Shown: piece after piece, positions 52,529 through 62,299 of the stretch
Layout: each line of letters begins with the position of its first letter
Position numbering within the stretch: position 1 is the first letter of the stretch
Source: Myxococcales bacterium
GTDB lineage: Bacteria; Myxococcota; Myxococcia; Myxococcales; Myxococcaceae
Length of the DNA stretch: 64,000 bases
Direction of reading: 5' to 3'
NCBI GenBank assembly: GCA_020846875.1
Contig: JADLDB010000179.1
Span: 84,994 to 148,993, forward strand
Program-made: the position numbers and the translations under genes
The notes under the pieces: model-generated
Databases searched by the model: none
The model's input: only the letters and a program-made list of their open reading frames with translations
Told to the model about the DNA's origin: nothing

Positions 52529-54556
52529 GTGGCGACGCTTCAAGTTCGGTGTCTCGCGTCCGGTTCGACAGCCCCGGATGCAGAAGTGTCGGTGATGCAA
52601 TTCGCGGTGGGCGAGTGGTCCACTATTCGTTCGGGTCGCGGCGAGGTGACGTGGGCGCTGCCGCCGGGCGCGTACGTAGTGGTCGCCGAGAGCGACTCGC
52701 TGGCTCGCCAGGTCGTCGAACTTCAGCTCGCTGCCGGAGAACGGCGGTCTCTCGAGCTGCTGCTGGCCACAGGACACGCCCTGAACGGCCTGGTGCTCGA
52801 TGAGCGATCGCGGGAACCCCTCGCCGCTGCGACGGTGACTGTACGGTCGTCCGCCCGGGCTCCTGCACAAGCGGCGTCGAGCGACTCACGGGGGAGGTTC
52901 CGGCTGAAGGGGCTCCCAGCAGGCCGAGTCGTGCTCGACGCGGCCGCGCCTGGCTTCGCGGGCAGATCTGTCCTGGCCAGAATGCCTGACCCGTCGACGA
53001 TCACGATTGGGCTCACCAGCGCCGCATGGCTCTCCGGTCGCGTCGTCGGAGGCAGCACGGGTGAACCGGTCCGGGTGATCGCCGTCGGTGCTGCAGACGG
53101 AGAGGTCCGCGAGGTAAGCGCTGGTCCTTCCGGTGCCTTCTCGCTCGAGGTGCCCACGGGCCGCTACTCGGTGACGGCACGCGCGCTGAAGAGCGTCTCG
53201 AATGCGGTCTACGCGACCGTCCTCCCCGGCGAGACAGCAGCCGGGCTCGAGCTGCAGTTGGGACCGGGGGCCTGGATTCGAGGCACCGTTCGCCTTCGAG
53301 ACAGCCGGGAGCCCATCGCGGCCGCGACCGTGCTGCTCTCGGTGGTGGAGCGAGATGTCAGGATTCTGGAGAGCATCAGCGATTCAAAGGGAGCTTTCGC
53401 GATCGGGCCCATCGCCGGCGGCACCTACGACGTGTCCGCCCACGTCGACGGCCTCCGCCCCGTGTTGGTGCGGGCGCTCGAGGTGCCAGCTCGAGCGGTC
53501 ATCGAAAGAGACCTCTTCGTCGCGCCGGGCGCAACTGTGACCGTGGTCGTTCGCAGGGACGACGGCAAGGCGGTGGCCGGCGCGCTCGTTTCGGTCGCAT
53601 ACTCGGGATTCGTCGCCGACTCGACTTTGCCCGCTGGGCTCACGAACGAAGCAGGCGAGGTCCCGTTGACTGGTCTTCCAGCCGGTTCCCTCATGCTGCT
53701 GGTCCAGGCCCCCGACCGCGGGCTCGCCACACGCGAGCCGGTCGACGTTCCCTCGTCGGGAGCGATTCGACGGGTCATTACGCTGCCGGAGAGGCCGGCG
53801 GTTCTTCGTGGACAAGTCAGCGGCGGAACTCGGCCACTTGGAGCAGGTCCCATCGTGCTGAAATTCCGGCGCGACAACCCGGGCACATGGGGCGAGCGCG
53901 TTGCCGGAACAGACGGCCGATTCGTGCTGGAGCTGCCGCGTGGCGTGTGGCGGCTCTCAGCGAGCCAGGGCGAGCGAAAGGCGGCCACGGTGACCGTGGA
54001 CCTGACCCAGTCGCCCGACTCGATCGAGCTCACGCTGCTGGACCCGCCGGTTCGACCGCGCGCCTGCGTGCGCGACCTCGCACAGAGGCCCGTCCCGGGT
54101 GCCCGCGTCTTTTACCGCGCGGAGTCGGCGCGGGGGATGACGACGACCGATGGAACGGGCTGCGCTCAGCTCGGCCCGTTTGACGACGCGGTCGTGTCGG
54201 TTTCGGCAGAACTCGAGTCGATGAGGGGTTCATCGAGCCTGCGAGGGAATGAGGACGTGGTAGTGATGCTCCATCCTGGCGGGCTGGTGACAGGAAACGT
54301 CTTCGGCGACGTGCCCGTGAACTCGTTCGAGCTCGAGCTACCGACCGAGCCGGACATGCAGCCAAGCGGGATCAGCAGGACGATCGTCGGCGCCAGCTTC
54401 GCGGTCGAGGTGCCGGCAGGCTCGTGGGTCATCTCGGCTAGGTCCGACGACGGCCGCGAGGCGACGGCCAGGGTCGACGTTCGCTCGGAGCACGAGACGC
54501 GCGTCGAGCTTCACTTTCGGCCCGCGCAGCCGGCCGAAGATGCGCGCGGCCCATAG
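52529..54556 (+). CDS. Carboxypeptidase-regulatory-like repeat protein without signal peptide
   Basis: A 675-residue protein composed of about seven beta-sandwich modules of the carboxypeptidase regulatory domain type: repeated patterns G-x-V-x-D-x-x-x-x-P-L-A-A-A-T-V-T-V and S-D-x-x-G-x-F-x-L-x-G-L-P-A-G-x. Myxobacterial relatives are exported, but here the start (GTG, no clear ribosome site) leads directly into the first module without a signal peptide. The open frame upstream (from 52475) has no ATG. Either the 5' end has been lost or the start is elsewhere. Codon third positions are noticeably less GC-rich than in neighbouring genes, compatible with recent acquisition. Confidence 0.7.
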   Translation: MATLQVRCLASGSTAPDAEVSVMQFAVGEWSTIRSGRGEVTWALPPGAYVVVAESDSLARQVVELQLAAGERRSLELLLATGHALNGLVLDERSREPLAAATVTVRSSARAPAQAASSDSRGRFRLKGLPAGRVVLDAAAPGFAGRSVLARMPDPSTITIGLTSAAWLSGRVVGGSTGEPVRVIAVGAADGEVREVSAGPSGAFSLEVPTGRYSVTARALKSVSNAVYATVLPGETAAGLELQLGPGAWIRGTVRLRDSREPIAAATVLLSVVERDVRILESISDSKGAFAIGPIAGGTYDVSAHVDGLRPVLVRALEVPARAVIERDLFVAPGATVTVVVRRDDGKAVAGALVSVAYSGFVADSTLPAGLTNEAGEVPLTGLPAGSLMLLVQAPDRGLATREPVDVPSSGAIRRVITLPERPAVLRGQVSGGTRPLGAGPIVLKFRRDNPGTWGERVAGTDGRFVLELPRGVWRLSASQGERKAATVTVDLTQSPDSIELTLLDPPVRPRACVRDLAQRPVPGARVFYRAESARGMTTTDGTGCAQLGPFDDAVVSVSAELESMRGSSSLRGNEDVVVMLHPGGLVTGNVFGDVPVNSFELELPTEPDMQPSGISRTIVGASFAVEVPAGSWVISARSDDGREATARVDVRSEHETRVELHFRPAQPAEDARGP

Positions 54557-54705
54557 CCGGCCCCGTCGCCGAGTCTCGTCTGCGGAAGCTGGAGGACGGC
54601 CGCGTGTCGCTCGACGACGGCGCCCTCGACGCGTCTCGCAACCCGCGAAAACCACGCAGGGGAAGGCGTCCCCCTCCGCACGGGTAGCCCGGAGCCGGCG
54701 AGGCG

Positions 54706-55521
54706 TTGGCTACACTCCGAAGGGCTGTGGAGTACCTCGCCTACCTCGAGCGCCTGCGCCGCTTCTCCCCCCTCGCCACCGTGCACGAGTACGCGCGGGT
54801 GAAGGAGAACGGGCGCGAGTACCCGCTGCTGTGCCTCACCACGCCGGGCCGCCGGGAGTTGGTGGTGACGGCGGGCTTCCACGGCGAGGAGCCGGCGGGG
54901 CCGCTGACGGTGGCCCGGCACTTCGGGGAATTGGCCGAGGCGGCGCGGGCGAAGGACGTGGCGCTGCGCCTCTTCCCCTGCGTCAACCCCAGCGGCTTCG
55001 AAGGCGGGCACCGCTACAACGCCTCGGGCGAGCAGCCCAACAACGACTTCCTGCGCTACGAGGTGCGGCCCGGCGTCTTCGCCGACGAGGTGCACGTGGG
55101 CGAGCCCTTCCACGCCTGGCACCCGCGCCACGAAGCCCCCAAGGAGACGCGCGCGCTGCACCAGGAGTTGGCGCGGCACCCGGCGCCGGCGGGGGCGCTG
55201 GACCTCCACCAGGACGCGTGGGTGAAGGCGCAGTGCTTCTACGCCTACCACTTCGGCGAGCCGCGGCCCTACCGGGAGCTGGTGAAGCGGAGTGTGGCCC
55301 ACGCCAAGGTGGCGGTGCACCTCTCCGTGCACAACCAACTGCGCACCGACCGCTGGGGCCTCATCGTCCACCACGACGGCAGCAACAGCGACTGGTTCCA
55401 CCGGCGCGGCGTCAGGCACGTGGCGGTGCTGGAGACGTCCACCCGCACGCCGCTGGAGCGCTGCCACGCCATCAACCTCACCTGGCTCTTGGGCTTCATC
55501 GACCTGGTGGCGGCGTCGTAG
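54706..55521 (+). CDS. M14-like zinc carboxypeptidase/amidase family protein
   Basis: A 271-residue protein with the M14/succinylglutamate-desuccinylase-like zinc site: GFHGEEPAG (His and Glu ligands, near residue 60) and a third His in LDLHQDAW. It also has the N-P-x-G-F-x-x-x-H-R-Y-N-A-S-G substrate-binding segment. It should remove a C-terminal amino acid or acyl group from a peptide or amino acid. Start is TTG (used) or GTG at 54727, which would remove seven residues; neither has a good ribosome site. It is convergent with the Hsp70 gene, with 12 bases between stops. Confidence 0.75.
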   Translation: MATLRRAVEYLAYLERLRRFSPLATVHEYARVKENGREYPLLCLTTPGRRELVVTAGFHGEEPAGPLTVARHFGELAEAARAKDVALRLFPCVNPSGFEGGHRYNASGEQPNNDFLRYEVRPGVFADEVHVGEPFHAWHPRHEAPKETRALHQELARHPAPAGALDLHQDAWVKAQCFYAYHFGEPRPYRELVKRSVAHAKVAVHLSVHNQLRTDRWGLIVHHDGSNSDWFHRRGVRHVAVLETSTRTPLERCHAINLTWLLGFIDLVAAS

Positions 55522-55533
55522 CGGCCTGGGCCT

Positions 55534-57345
55534 TTAGCCGACGGCCACCACGCGCTCGAGCAGCCGCGTCACCTCGGCCATCTGCGTCGGGTCGCCCACC
55601 TTCACCGCGATGCGGCCCTGCGCCAGCAGCGCCTTCACCCGGCCCACCGCGGCGTCGGCTTCGGGGCTGGGGTTCTCCTCGGCGGACTTCTCCAGCAGCC
55701 GCACCAGGCGCTCGGCCTTGTCGAGGATGCGGGGGAAGGACTGCAGCACCACCTGCTTGTCCTTCTCGGCCTGCTGGGTGGCGTAGGCGGCCTGCTCCTG
55801 CTCGAGGCGCTCCACCTCCTGCGGCTGCAGGGTGGTGCGGGCGTCGATGCGGATGGACTCGGCGATGCCGGTGGTGGTGTCCACCGCGCGCACCGACAGG
55901 GTGCCTTCGTTGGACAGCTCGAAGGTGACCTCGATGGGCACGTCGGCGCGGCGCTCGACGGTGAGGTCGCCCAGCACCAATTCGCCCAGCCGGGTGTTCT
56001 CGTCGGCCCACTCGCTCTCCCCCTGGTACACGGGCATGCGGGCCGACTTCTGCCCCGCGCGGTTGGGGAGGAAGACGTCTCTGGCCACCGCGGGCACCGG
56101 CGTGTTGCGGGGGATGAGGCGCCGCACCGTGCCGCCCAGCACGCCCACCGAGAGGCTGTGCGTGGCCACGTCGATGAGGACGGTGTGCCCGGCCTTCGAC
56201 GCCAGCTCCATGGCGTGCACCGCCGCGCCCAGCGCCACCGCCTCGTCGGGGTTGACGCCGCTCACCGGCATCTTCCCGAAGAACTGGTTCACCAGCTTGC
56301 GCACCAGCGGGACGCGCGTCATCCCGCCCACCAGCATCACCGCCTCCACGTCGGCGGGCGTCATGATGGCCTCGTCCAGCACGCTGCGGCACAGCGCCAG
56401 GCAGCGCTTGCTGAGCGGCTCGGCGAGGGACTCGAAGAAGTCGCGCGTCAGCGCCGTGTCCACCTGGCAGACGCGGCCGTCGTTGCCCTCGGCGTGGTCG
56501 CCCAGGTCCGCCACCGAGAGGAAGGCCTCGCCCTGGTCGGTGAGGGTGCGCTTGGCGCGCTCGGCCGCGTAGCGCAGCCGCTGCATGGACAGGCGGTCCT
56601 TCGCCACCGCGTCCCGGTGGAGGTCGGGCACCTGGGCCAGAAGCCACTGCACGACGCAGGCGTCGAAGTCGTCGCCGCCCAACTGCGAGTCGCCGCCGGT
56701 GGCCTTCACCTCGAAGACCCCGTTCTCCATCTCCATGATGGAGACGTCGAAGGTGCCGCCGCCCAGGTCGAACACCAGGGCGCGCCCGCGGAAGCTGTTG
56801 ACGAGGCCGTACGCCATGGCCGCGGCGGTGGGCTCGTTGACGATGCGCAGCACGTCGAGGCCGGCGATGCGGGCCGCTTCTCGCGTGGCCTGGCGCTGGC
56901 CGTCGTCGAAGTTGGCGGGGACGGTGACGACGCAGCGGGAGACGGGGCGGCCGAAGTGGGCTTCGGCGTCCAGCTTGAGCTCGCCCAGCAGCATGGCGGA
57001 CACCTGCGTCAGCGGCATGGTGCGGCCAGCCACCTTGATGCGCACCTCGCCCGAAGGGCCCTGGATGAGCGGGTACGGGACGATGGCGCGGGCGGCGGCG
57101 GCGAGCTCCTGGCTCCAGCGCTTGCCGATGTAGCGCTTGGTGGCGGGGGCGACGCGATCCGGCGCCTCGTCTCCCAGCACCTGCGCGCGCTCACCCACCA
57201 CGCGCTCGCCCATGGCGGTGAAGCCCACCACCGAGGGCGTCAGGCGCGCCCCGCTGCGGCTCGGGATGATGACTGGCAGGCCGTTCTCCACCGTGGCGAC
57301 GGCGGAGTAGGTGGTCCCCAGGTCGATGCCGATGACCGGCTCCAT
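55534..57345 (-). CDS. Hsp70-family protein (DnaK-like)
   Basis: A 603-residue chaperone-type ATPase. The nucleotide domain shows the three actin-fold phosphate motifs: [25 protein letters not shown] and VGGMTRVP. The helix [11 protein letters not shown] follows. The substrate-binding domain (about 390-500) and a helical lid are present but shorter than in DnaK; the C-terminal acidic disordered tail is missing. It therefore looks like a secondary Hsp70 rather than the main DnaK. No dnaJ or grpE is in the window. It is divergent from atpH, 139 bases between starts. Confidence 0.92.
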   Translation of the reverse strand: MEPVIGIDLGTTYSAVATVENGLPVIIPSRSGARLTPSVVGFTAMGERVVGERAQVLGDEAPDRVAPATKRYIGKRWSQELAAAARAIVPYPLIQGPSGEVRIKVAGRTMPLTQVSAMLLGELKLDAEAHFGRPVSRCVVTVPANFDDGQRQATREAARIAGLDVLRIVNEPTAAAMAYGLVNSFRGRALVFDLGGGTFDVSIMEMENGVFEVKATGGDSQLGGDDFDACVVQWLLAQVPDLHRDAVAKDRLSMQRLRYAAERAKRTLTDQGEAFLSVADLGDHAEGNDGRVCQVDTALTRDFFESLAEPLSKRCLALCRSVLDEAIMTPADVEAVMLVGGMTRVPLVRKLVNQFFGKMPVSGVNPDEAVALGAAVHAMELASKAGHTVLIDVATHSLSVGVLGGTVRRLIPRNTPVPAVARDVFLPNRAGQKSARMPVYQGESEWADENTRLGELVLGDLTVERRADVPIEVTFELSNEGTLSVRAVDTTTGIAESIRIDARTTLQPQEVERLEQEQAAYATQQAEKDKQVVLQSFPRILDKAERLVRLLEKSAEENPSPEADAAVGRVKALLAQGRIAVKVGDPTQMAEVTRLLERVVAVG

Positions 57346-57483
57346 AGGCGGGCCCGAATGTACCGTAAGGCGGGCGGGGCAGAGCATTTCCGCTCGAGGG
57401 CGCGCGCTGCCATCAGCCAGGGTGATGGCGGGGCGGGTTGCCGCTTGGCCGCCTGGGGGGTGCGTGCTAGGGCGCGGCTCGCC

Positions 57484-58032
57484 ATGTCGAACATCCCCGT
57501 CGCGCGCAGGTATGCCCGTGCCCTCCTCGACGCGTCCGGTGCGCAGGCCGAGGCCGTCCTCACCCAGCTCGAGGGCGTGGTGGCCTTCCTCGAGGGGAAC
57601 AAGGAGCTGTTCGCCGTGCTGGCCAGCCCGGCGCTGGCGCGCTCGCAGCGGATGAACGTGCTGAGCGCGGTGCTGAAGAGCTCTCCGGGCCTGCACGCGA
57701 CGGTGGCCAACTTGATGAAGCTGCTCACCGACCGCAACCGCTTCGCCAGCCTGCCTTTCGTGGCCCGGCAGTTCCGCGACCTGGTGGACGTGCGGGTGGG
57801 CCGGGTGCGCGGCAAGGTGACGAGCGCCGCGAAGCTGTCCGACGCCCAGGCCGACGCGATGAAGAAGACCCTCGAGAAGGTGACCCAGCGCACCGTGGTG
57901 CTGGAGACGAAGGTGGACGCGGCGCTCATCGGCGGCGCCGTCGCCCAGGTGGGCAGCTTCGTGTTTGACGGCTCGCTGCGCGCGCAGTTGACGGAGCTGG
58001 GCCGGGCGCTGTCGCGGCCCGTGCGCGGCTAG
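57484..58032 (+). CDS. atpH: ATP synthase F1 subunit delta
   Basis: A 182-residue protein with the delta-subunit signature: VARRYARALL at the N-terminus, the helical N-domain and the C-terminal motif ALIGGAVAQVGSFVFDGSLRAQL. It links F1 to the b-subunit stalk of ATP synthase. The ATG at 57484 fits the family length. Here it stands alone: no atpA, atpG, atpD, atpC or Fo genes are near, the flanking genes are an Hsp70 (divergent) and a Gly-rich lipoprotein (convergent). The rest of the complex must be encoded elsewhere. Confidence 0.9.
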   Translation: MSNIPVARRYARALLDASGAQAEAVLTQLEGVVAFLEGNKELFAVLASPALARSQRMNVLSAVLKSSPGLHATVANLMKLLTDRNRFASLPFVARQFRDLVDVRVGRVRGKVTSAAKLSDAQADAMKKTLEKVTQRTVVLETKVDAALIGGAVAQVGSFVFDGSLRAQLTELGRALSRPVRG

Positions 58033-58051
58033 CCGCCCAGCGGCGGGCACC

Positions 58052-59887
58052 TCAGGGACAGTTGTGCGTCGAGGCGCTGAAGCCCGGCGCGCCTGCCGGA
58101 GTGCCGGCCGCTCCTCCCGTGCTGCCTGTGGAGCTCGTGGACGTGAGGGCCGGCGCCGAGGTGCCCGCGCACCACAGGCCGACGGAGGGCCCGCCCGCCC
58201 CGCCGCCGCCCTGCCCACCGGTGGAGCCCGCGCCGCCGCTCGCCCCGTCACCGCCGGCGCCCGCCTCTTCTCCGGCCATCGGCTGCTGCCCCGCGCCGCC
58301 CGGTCCGCCTGGCCCGCCCGCGCCACCAGGCCCGCCGTTGCCGCCGTTGCCGCCGCGGCCGCCGGGTCCGCCCGAGAGCGTGCACTGCGAGACGGTGGGC
58401 GAGGCGTCGAGGAGCAACAGCCCGATGGACGCGCCTCCGCCCACGCCACCCATCCCCGGCCAGCCGCCGCAGCCCCCCGCGCCGCCGCCGCCGCCACCAC
58501 CGCCGCGCCCGAAGAGGGCCATGAGCATGTCCAGCAGGCCGCCACCTCCGCCGCCTCCGCCGCCCGGGAGTCCCGGGTTGCCCCGCCCACCGGCCGTGCC
58601 GTTCAAGGCCTGCCACACCAGGCCCACGATGCTGCCGTTGGGCAGCCCACCGTCTCCATCCGTGCCGGCGAAGGGCACCGACATCGGCGCCAGCCCGCTG
58701 CCGCCGTCGTTGCCCAGACAGGCGCCGGGCGTCACGCACGTCACCGCCATTCCACCGAGGCCCCCATAGACTCCGTCCTCTCCGGGCCGCCCGTTGACGG
58801 CCCCCACCTCTCCGCCCGCGCCACCGGTGTAGCCCGCCAGCGTGAAGGCGCCGCCGATGCAGTCCGTCGGAGGCGCGCCCAGGCCCCCATCGCCTCCTTC
58901 GAGCCCCGACAGGCCCGCCGCCCCCGCACCGCCCGACGGCCCCGCGTCCCCGTCGAGTCCAGCCGTGCCGTCCGCCCCCGCGCCGCCCGTCAGCACACAC
59001 CGGTGGAGGACCGCGCTCGCGCCCACGTCCTTCGCCGTCACCGCCACCGAGGCCCGGCCCGGAATGACGCTGGCCGGCGCCTGCACCACCAGCGTGTCCA
59101 GCCGCACCAGGCCTCCGTCGCCCTCGAGGGTGATGGTGCCCGCGATGACGGGCGCCCCCGCGTCACGCGCCCAGCCACCGTCGGAGTTGTACCCGCCCCA
59201 GATGCGCCCGGAGCCGAACTGCAGTGACTCGACGTAGGTGCCTTCCGCCACCAGCACCTGCGACTTGCCCGAGGAGAGGGCGCGCGCCAGCGTCTTGAAG
59301 GGCTGCTCCAGCGTGCCCGGGAAGACGTCGTTGCCGTACACCGCGTCGACGAAGGCCGCCTGCGCCCGGTCGCCGTCCACCCCGTCGCAGTTGTCGTCCA
59401 CGCCGTTGTCGTCGGGCTCGTCCAACATCGCCGCGCAGCCGCCGTCCACGCCCGCGTCGTCGCCCGCGTCCAGGCCCGCATCGAGGCCGGCGTCTTCCGG
59501 GCCCGCGTCGAAGCCCGCGTCATCGCCAGCATCCGCGCCTGCGTCGAAGCCCGCGTCCTCCGCGCCTGCGTCGAAGCCCGCGTCCTCCACACCTGCGTCG
59601 AAGCCCGCGTCCTCCACACCTGCGTCGAAGCCCGCGTCCTCCGCGCCTGCGTCGAAGCCGGCGTCCCCGGGGCCGGCGTCGAAGCCGGCGTCTCCGGGGC
59701 CGGCGTCGAAGCCGGCGTCCGAGCCTCCGTCGACCGCCGGCCGGCAGAGTTGATCCGCTCCGCACACGTAGCCGGGCTGGCCGCAGGTGCCGTCGGGCTC
59801 GCAGGCGAAGACGGCGTCCGGCAGTTGGGCGCACTGGCAGCCTGCGACGAAGGACAGCCCGAGGACGGCGACGACGGCTCTCCTCAT
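58052..59887 (-). CDS. Gly/Asp-rich repeat lipoprotein
   Basis: A 611-residue exported protein with lipobox FVAGCQC and a short Cys-rich head (residues about 20-50). Next is a linker of tandem nine-residue repeats DAGFDAG(P/A/V)(G/E) (about 55-150). A beta-helix-like domain follows (about 190-300; TYVESLQFGSGRIWGGY pattern). Then comes a very Gly-rich region (about 330-600) with G-G-x-G repeats resembling PE_PGRS proteins. The start overlaps the stop of the upstream gene (ATGA). Surface structural role likely; no enzymatic motif. Confidence 0.75.
   Translation of the reverse strand: MRRAVVAVLGLSFVAGCQCAQLPDAVFACEPDGTCGQPGYVCGADQLCRPAVDGGSDAGFDAGPGDAGFDAGPGDAGFDAGAEDAGFDAGVEDAGFDAGVEDAGFDAGAEDAGFDAGADAGDDAGFDAGPEDAGLDAGLDAGDDAGVDGGCAAMLDEPDDNGVDDNCDGVDGDRAQAAFVDAVYGNDVFPGTLEQPFKTLARALSSGKSQVLVAEGTYVESLQFGSGRIWGGYNSDGGWARDAGAPVIAGTITLEGDGGLVRLDTLVVQAPASVIPGRASVAVTAKDVGASAVLHRCVLTGGAGADGTAGLDGDAGPSGGAGAAGLSGLEGGDGGLGAPPTDCIGGAFTLAGYTGGAGGEVGAVNGRPGEDGVYGGLGGMAVTCVTPGACLGNDGGSGLAPMSVPFAGTDGDGGLPNGSIVGLVWQALNGTAGGRGNPGLPGGGGGGGGGLLDMLMALFGRGGGGGGGGAGGCGGWPGMGGVGGGASIGLLLLDASPTVSQCTLSGGPGGRGGNGGNGGPGGAGGPGGPGGAGQQPMAGEEAGAGGDGASGGAGSTGGQGGGGAGGPSVGLWCAGTSAPALTSTSSTGSTGGAAGTPAGAPGFSASTHNCP
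59430..59730 (-). repeat. 27-bp tandem repeats encoding DAGFDAG
   Basis: Within the Gly/Asp-rich lipoprotein gene a 27-base unit (nine codons, DAGFDAG plus two variable residues) recurs about seven times with small changes, then degenerates into DAGLDAG/DAGDDAG variants. The period is an exact multiple of three, so copy-number change keeps the frame. Confidence 0.75.
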
Positions 59888-60825
59888 TGCGCCGCCCACA
59901 GGTACGCCGCCACGCCTGCGCTGACACCCGCGCCGATGCCGGCGCCGAGCGCGATGGTGAAGTGGGTGTTGGTGCGGCTCTGCAGCGCCACCGCCTCCTC
60001 GTACGTCAGGGGGGAGATGCCGTTGGGCGCGCTCTCCAACTGCGCCTTGCTGGCCATGGCCATGCCGCCGAACACCGCGGCGGCAGCGGCGGCGGCGACG
60101 GCGACTCCGGTGACGGCGATGGCCGGCACGTTGGTGCCCTTCGACGGGCCCGGGGCCACCACCACCGGCGTGTCCTTCACCGGAGGCGTCAAGGTGACCG
60201 TCTTCGGCGCGTCGGCCACCACTGGCTTCGGCGGAGGCTCCGGGGCCACCGGCTTCGCGTCCTCCGGGGGCGCCAGCACCTCGGGCGGCGGCTCGGGCTG
60301 CTTCACCGCCACCACGCCCAGCGGCGCCAGCTCCTCGTCACCGTCCTCCAGCGCCACCACCGGGGCGCCAGGCTGGCCCCTCGCCGGCGCGTCCTCCACC
60401 AGCATCTCCACCACCAGCCGCTGCACCGGGACGTTGGCCTTCGCCTTGAGCGCCTTCGCCGGCGCCCTCACCTTCTGGGTGGCGTGCACCTTCCCCGTCG
60501 CGCGCGACAGCAGCTCCATCGTCACCGTCGCCTGCGCGCCCCTCTTCGCCGAGCTGATCAGCACCACCCCGTCCACCCGTGACTTCGTCGTGGCGTCGAG
60601 GAAGCACGCCGGGCGCTGGGCGGCCGGCTTGCCCAGGCAGGCCACCGCGGCGCTCTTGGGGCCAGCCATCTTCACCGTCAGCTTCTGCGCGGTGAAGACC
60701 TCCACCAGATTCTCGCACGTGAGGCGCGCGGCCTCGGTGCGCGGGACGATGAGGAGGGACGTGGCCCAGCCCGGCACGGCACACAACACCGCCACGGGGA
60801 TGACGAGTCGCGAAGAAGGGAACAC
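59884..60825 (-). CDS. Exported or membrane protein, unknown, with Pro-rich middle
   Basis: A 313-residue protein starting at a GTG after GGGGGCG. A signal-like hydrophobic N-terminus (residues 6-22) precedes a globular domain (about 25-150). A Pro/Ala/Val-rich linker (about 155-235) follows, then two hydrophobic helices near the C-terminus (about 240-262 and 290-310). It resembles myxobacterial proteins with a periplasmic domain and a C-terminal glycine-zipper-like pair. No family named. Its stop overlaps the next gene by four bases, so they are translationally coupled. Confidence 0.65.
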   Translation of the reverse strand: MFPSSRLVIPVAVLCAVPGWATSLLIVPRTEAARLTCENLVEVFTAQKLTVKMAGPKSAAVACLGKPAAQRPACFLDATTKSRVDGVVLISSAKRGAQATVTMELLSRATGKVHATQKVRAPAKALKAKANVPVQRLVVEMLVEDAPARGQPGAPVVALEDGDEELAPLGVVAVKQPEPPPEVLAPPEDAKPVAPEPPPKPVVADAPKTVTLTPPVKDTPVVVAPGPSKGTNVPAIAVTGVAVAAAAAAAVFGGMAMASKAQLESAPNGISPLTYEEAVALQSRTNTHFTIALGAGIGAGVSAGVAAYLWAAQ

Positions 60826-60898
60826 CGCCCCCGAAGTTCACCACACCCGCGGGCCCCTCTCGAACTTTCGTCGGGAGGTGTGGGGCCGGCTCCCACCG

Positions 60899-62242
60899 TC
60901 AGTCATTGCCCTTGATGCAGGCCACCGGCTTCAGGCGGCGCTCGACGCGGGCCAGGCCGGCCAGCTCCACCGCGCCCAGCACCTGCTCCAGGTCCTTGTA
61001 GCAGGGCCCGGACTCGTCCAGCGGCGTGGTGCGGGTGTTGAGCAGCACGCCCAGCTTCGCCAGGCGAATGTCGGTGTCCTTCTGCGACAGCTCGCGGCGC
61101 GCCTTCCCGCGCGACAGGCGCCGCCCAGCCCCGTGGTTGACGGAGTAGAGCGACTCCTTCGCGCCGTCCTGCGCGAAGAGGATGGCCGACCCCGTCTCCA
61201 TCGAGCCGGGGATGAGGATGGGGTGGCCGGTGTCGGCCCATGGCGTGGCCTTCAGCGCCGGGTGCTTCGCCGGGAAGGCGCGGGTGGCTCCCTTGCGGGC
61301 CACGAAGCGGCCGCCTTCCTGTTGGATGAGGTTGTGCGAAATCTCGTAGTACACGCGCGCCTCGCCGCCGAAGACGGACTCCAGCGCCTCGCACACCGCC
61401 TCGCCGATGAGCAGCCGGTTGGCGATGGCGAAGTTGGCGGCCATGTTGTGCAGGTTCCAGTAGGCGCGCCCCAGCGCACCGTCCGCGTCGAACCACACGT
61501 GGTCCTCGCTGCGGCGCGACAGGCCCAGCGCCTCGGCCCCGGCCAGGAAGAACTGCTTGGCGATGTTCCACCCGAAGCCGCGACTGCCGGTGTGCAGCAT
61601 CACCCACACGCGCTCCTCGTCGTCCACCTGCATCTCGCAGAAGTGGTTGCCGCCGCCCAGGCTGCCCAGTTGGTCGCGCTTGTCCCAGGCGCGCTCCGGC
61701 ACGTCGACGGTGTCGTCTTCCACCGGCACGTACGCGCGCTCGGCCACGTCGCCCGAGCGCCCCAGCGCCTTCGCCCCGTGGCGGATGACGTCGGGCACCT
61801 TCTTCAACAGGCCGCGCCCGCTGCCCGACTGGCCCACGCCCACGCCGATGCGGCGCACCACCTCGTCAATCCAGCGGCGGCGCGCGTCCTTGTCGGCCAC
61901 GTCGCCCCAGGTGAGGGACGTGGCCAGTTGCACCATGCCGCAGCCGATGTCGTAGCCCGCGGCGGTGGGCAGCAGCGTGCCTTCCGTCTCGATGGCGGTG
62001 CCGATGGGCACGCCGTAGCCCACGTGGCAGTCGGGGGTCAGCACCACGCGGGTGGCGCCAGGGAAGCTGCAGGCGTTCACCACCTGGGCGAAGACGTCTT
62101 CCTCCACGCCCGAGTCCGCGCCGCCCGCCCCGAAGAGCAGCTCGTCGGAGAGGAAGAGGTGCGCGTCGCAGCGCATGGCCTTGTTGCGCGGCAGCACCCA
62201 GTGGCCGGGGCCGGCGGGGACCAGGGTCTGCTTCCAGCTCAT
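60899..62242 (-). CDS. rtcB: RNA-splicing/repair ligase RtcB
   Basis: A 447-residue RNA ligase joining 2',3'-cyclic phosphate or 3'-phosphate ends to 5'-hydroxyl ends with GTP and Mn. Seen are PDCHVGYGVPIG, the Mn-binding Cys in YDIGCGM (near 100), GGGNHFCEMQ, and the guanylated His in SVNHGAGRRLSRG (near 369). It ends in the expected C-terminal basic segment. No archease or RNA-repair partner is adjacent. It lies between the HlyD-like gene upstream and the exported protein gene downstream on the same strand. Confidence 0.93.
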   Translation of the reverse strand: MSWKQTLVPAGPGHWVLPRNKAMRCDAHLFLSDELLFGAGGADSGVEEDVFAQVVNACSFPGATRVVLTPDCHVGYGVPIGTAIETEGTLLPTAAGYDIGCGMVQLATSLTWGDVADKDARRRWIDEVVRRIGVGVGQSGSGRGLLKKVPDVIRHGAKALGRSGDVAERAYVPVEDDTVDVPERAWDKRDQLGSLGGGNHFCEMQVDDEERVWVMLHTGSRGFGWNIAKQFFLAGAEALGLSRRSEDHVWFDADGALGRAYWNLHNMAANFAIANRLLIGEAVCEALESVFGGEARVYYEISHNLIQQEGGRFVARKGATRAFPAKHPALKATPWADTGHPILIPGSMETGSAILFAQDGAKESLYSVNHGAGRRLSRGKARRELSQKDTDIRLAKLGVLLNTRTTPLDESGPCYKDLEQVLGAVELAGLARVERRLKPVACIKGND

Positions 62243-62299
62243 GACGGGGCTCCAGGTGAAGAGTCGACCGCGACGACGGCGCGGGAGCCAGCCGCCTGA

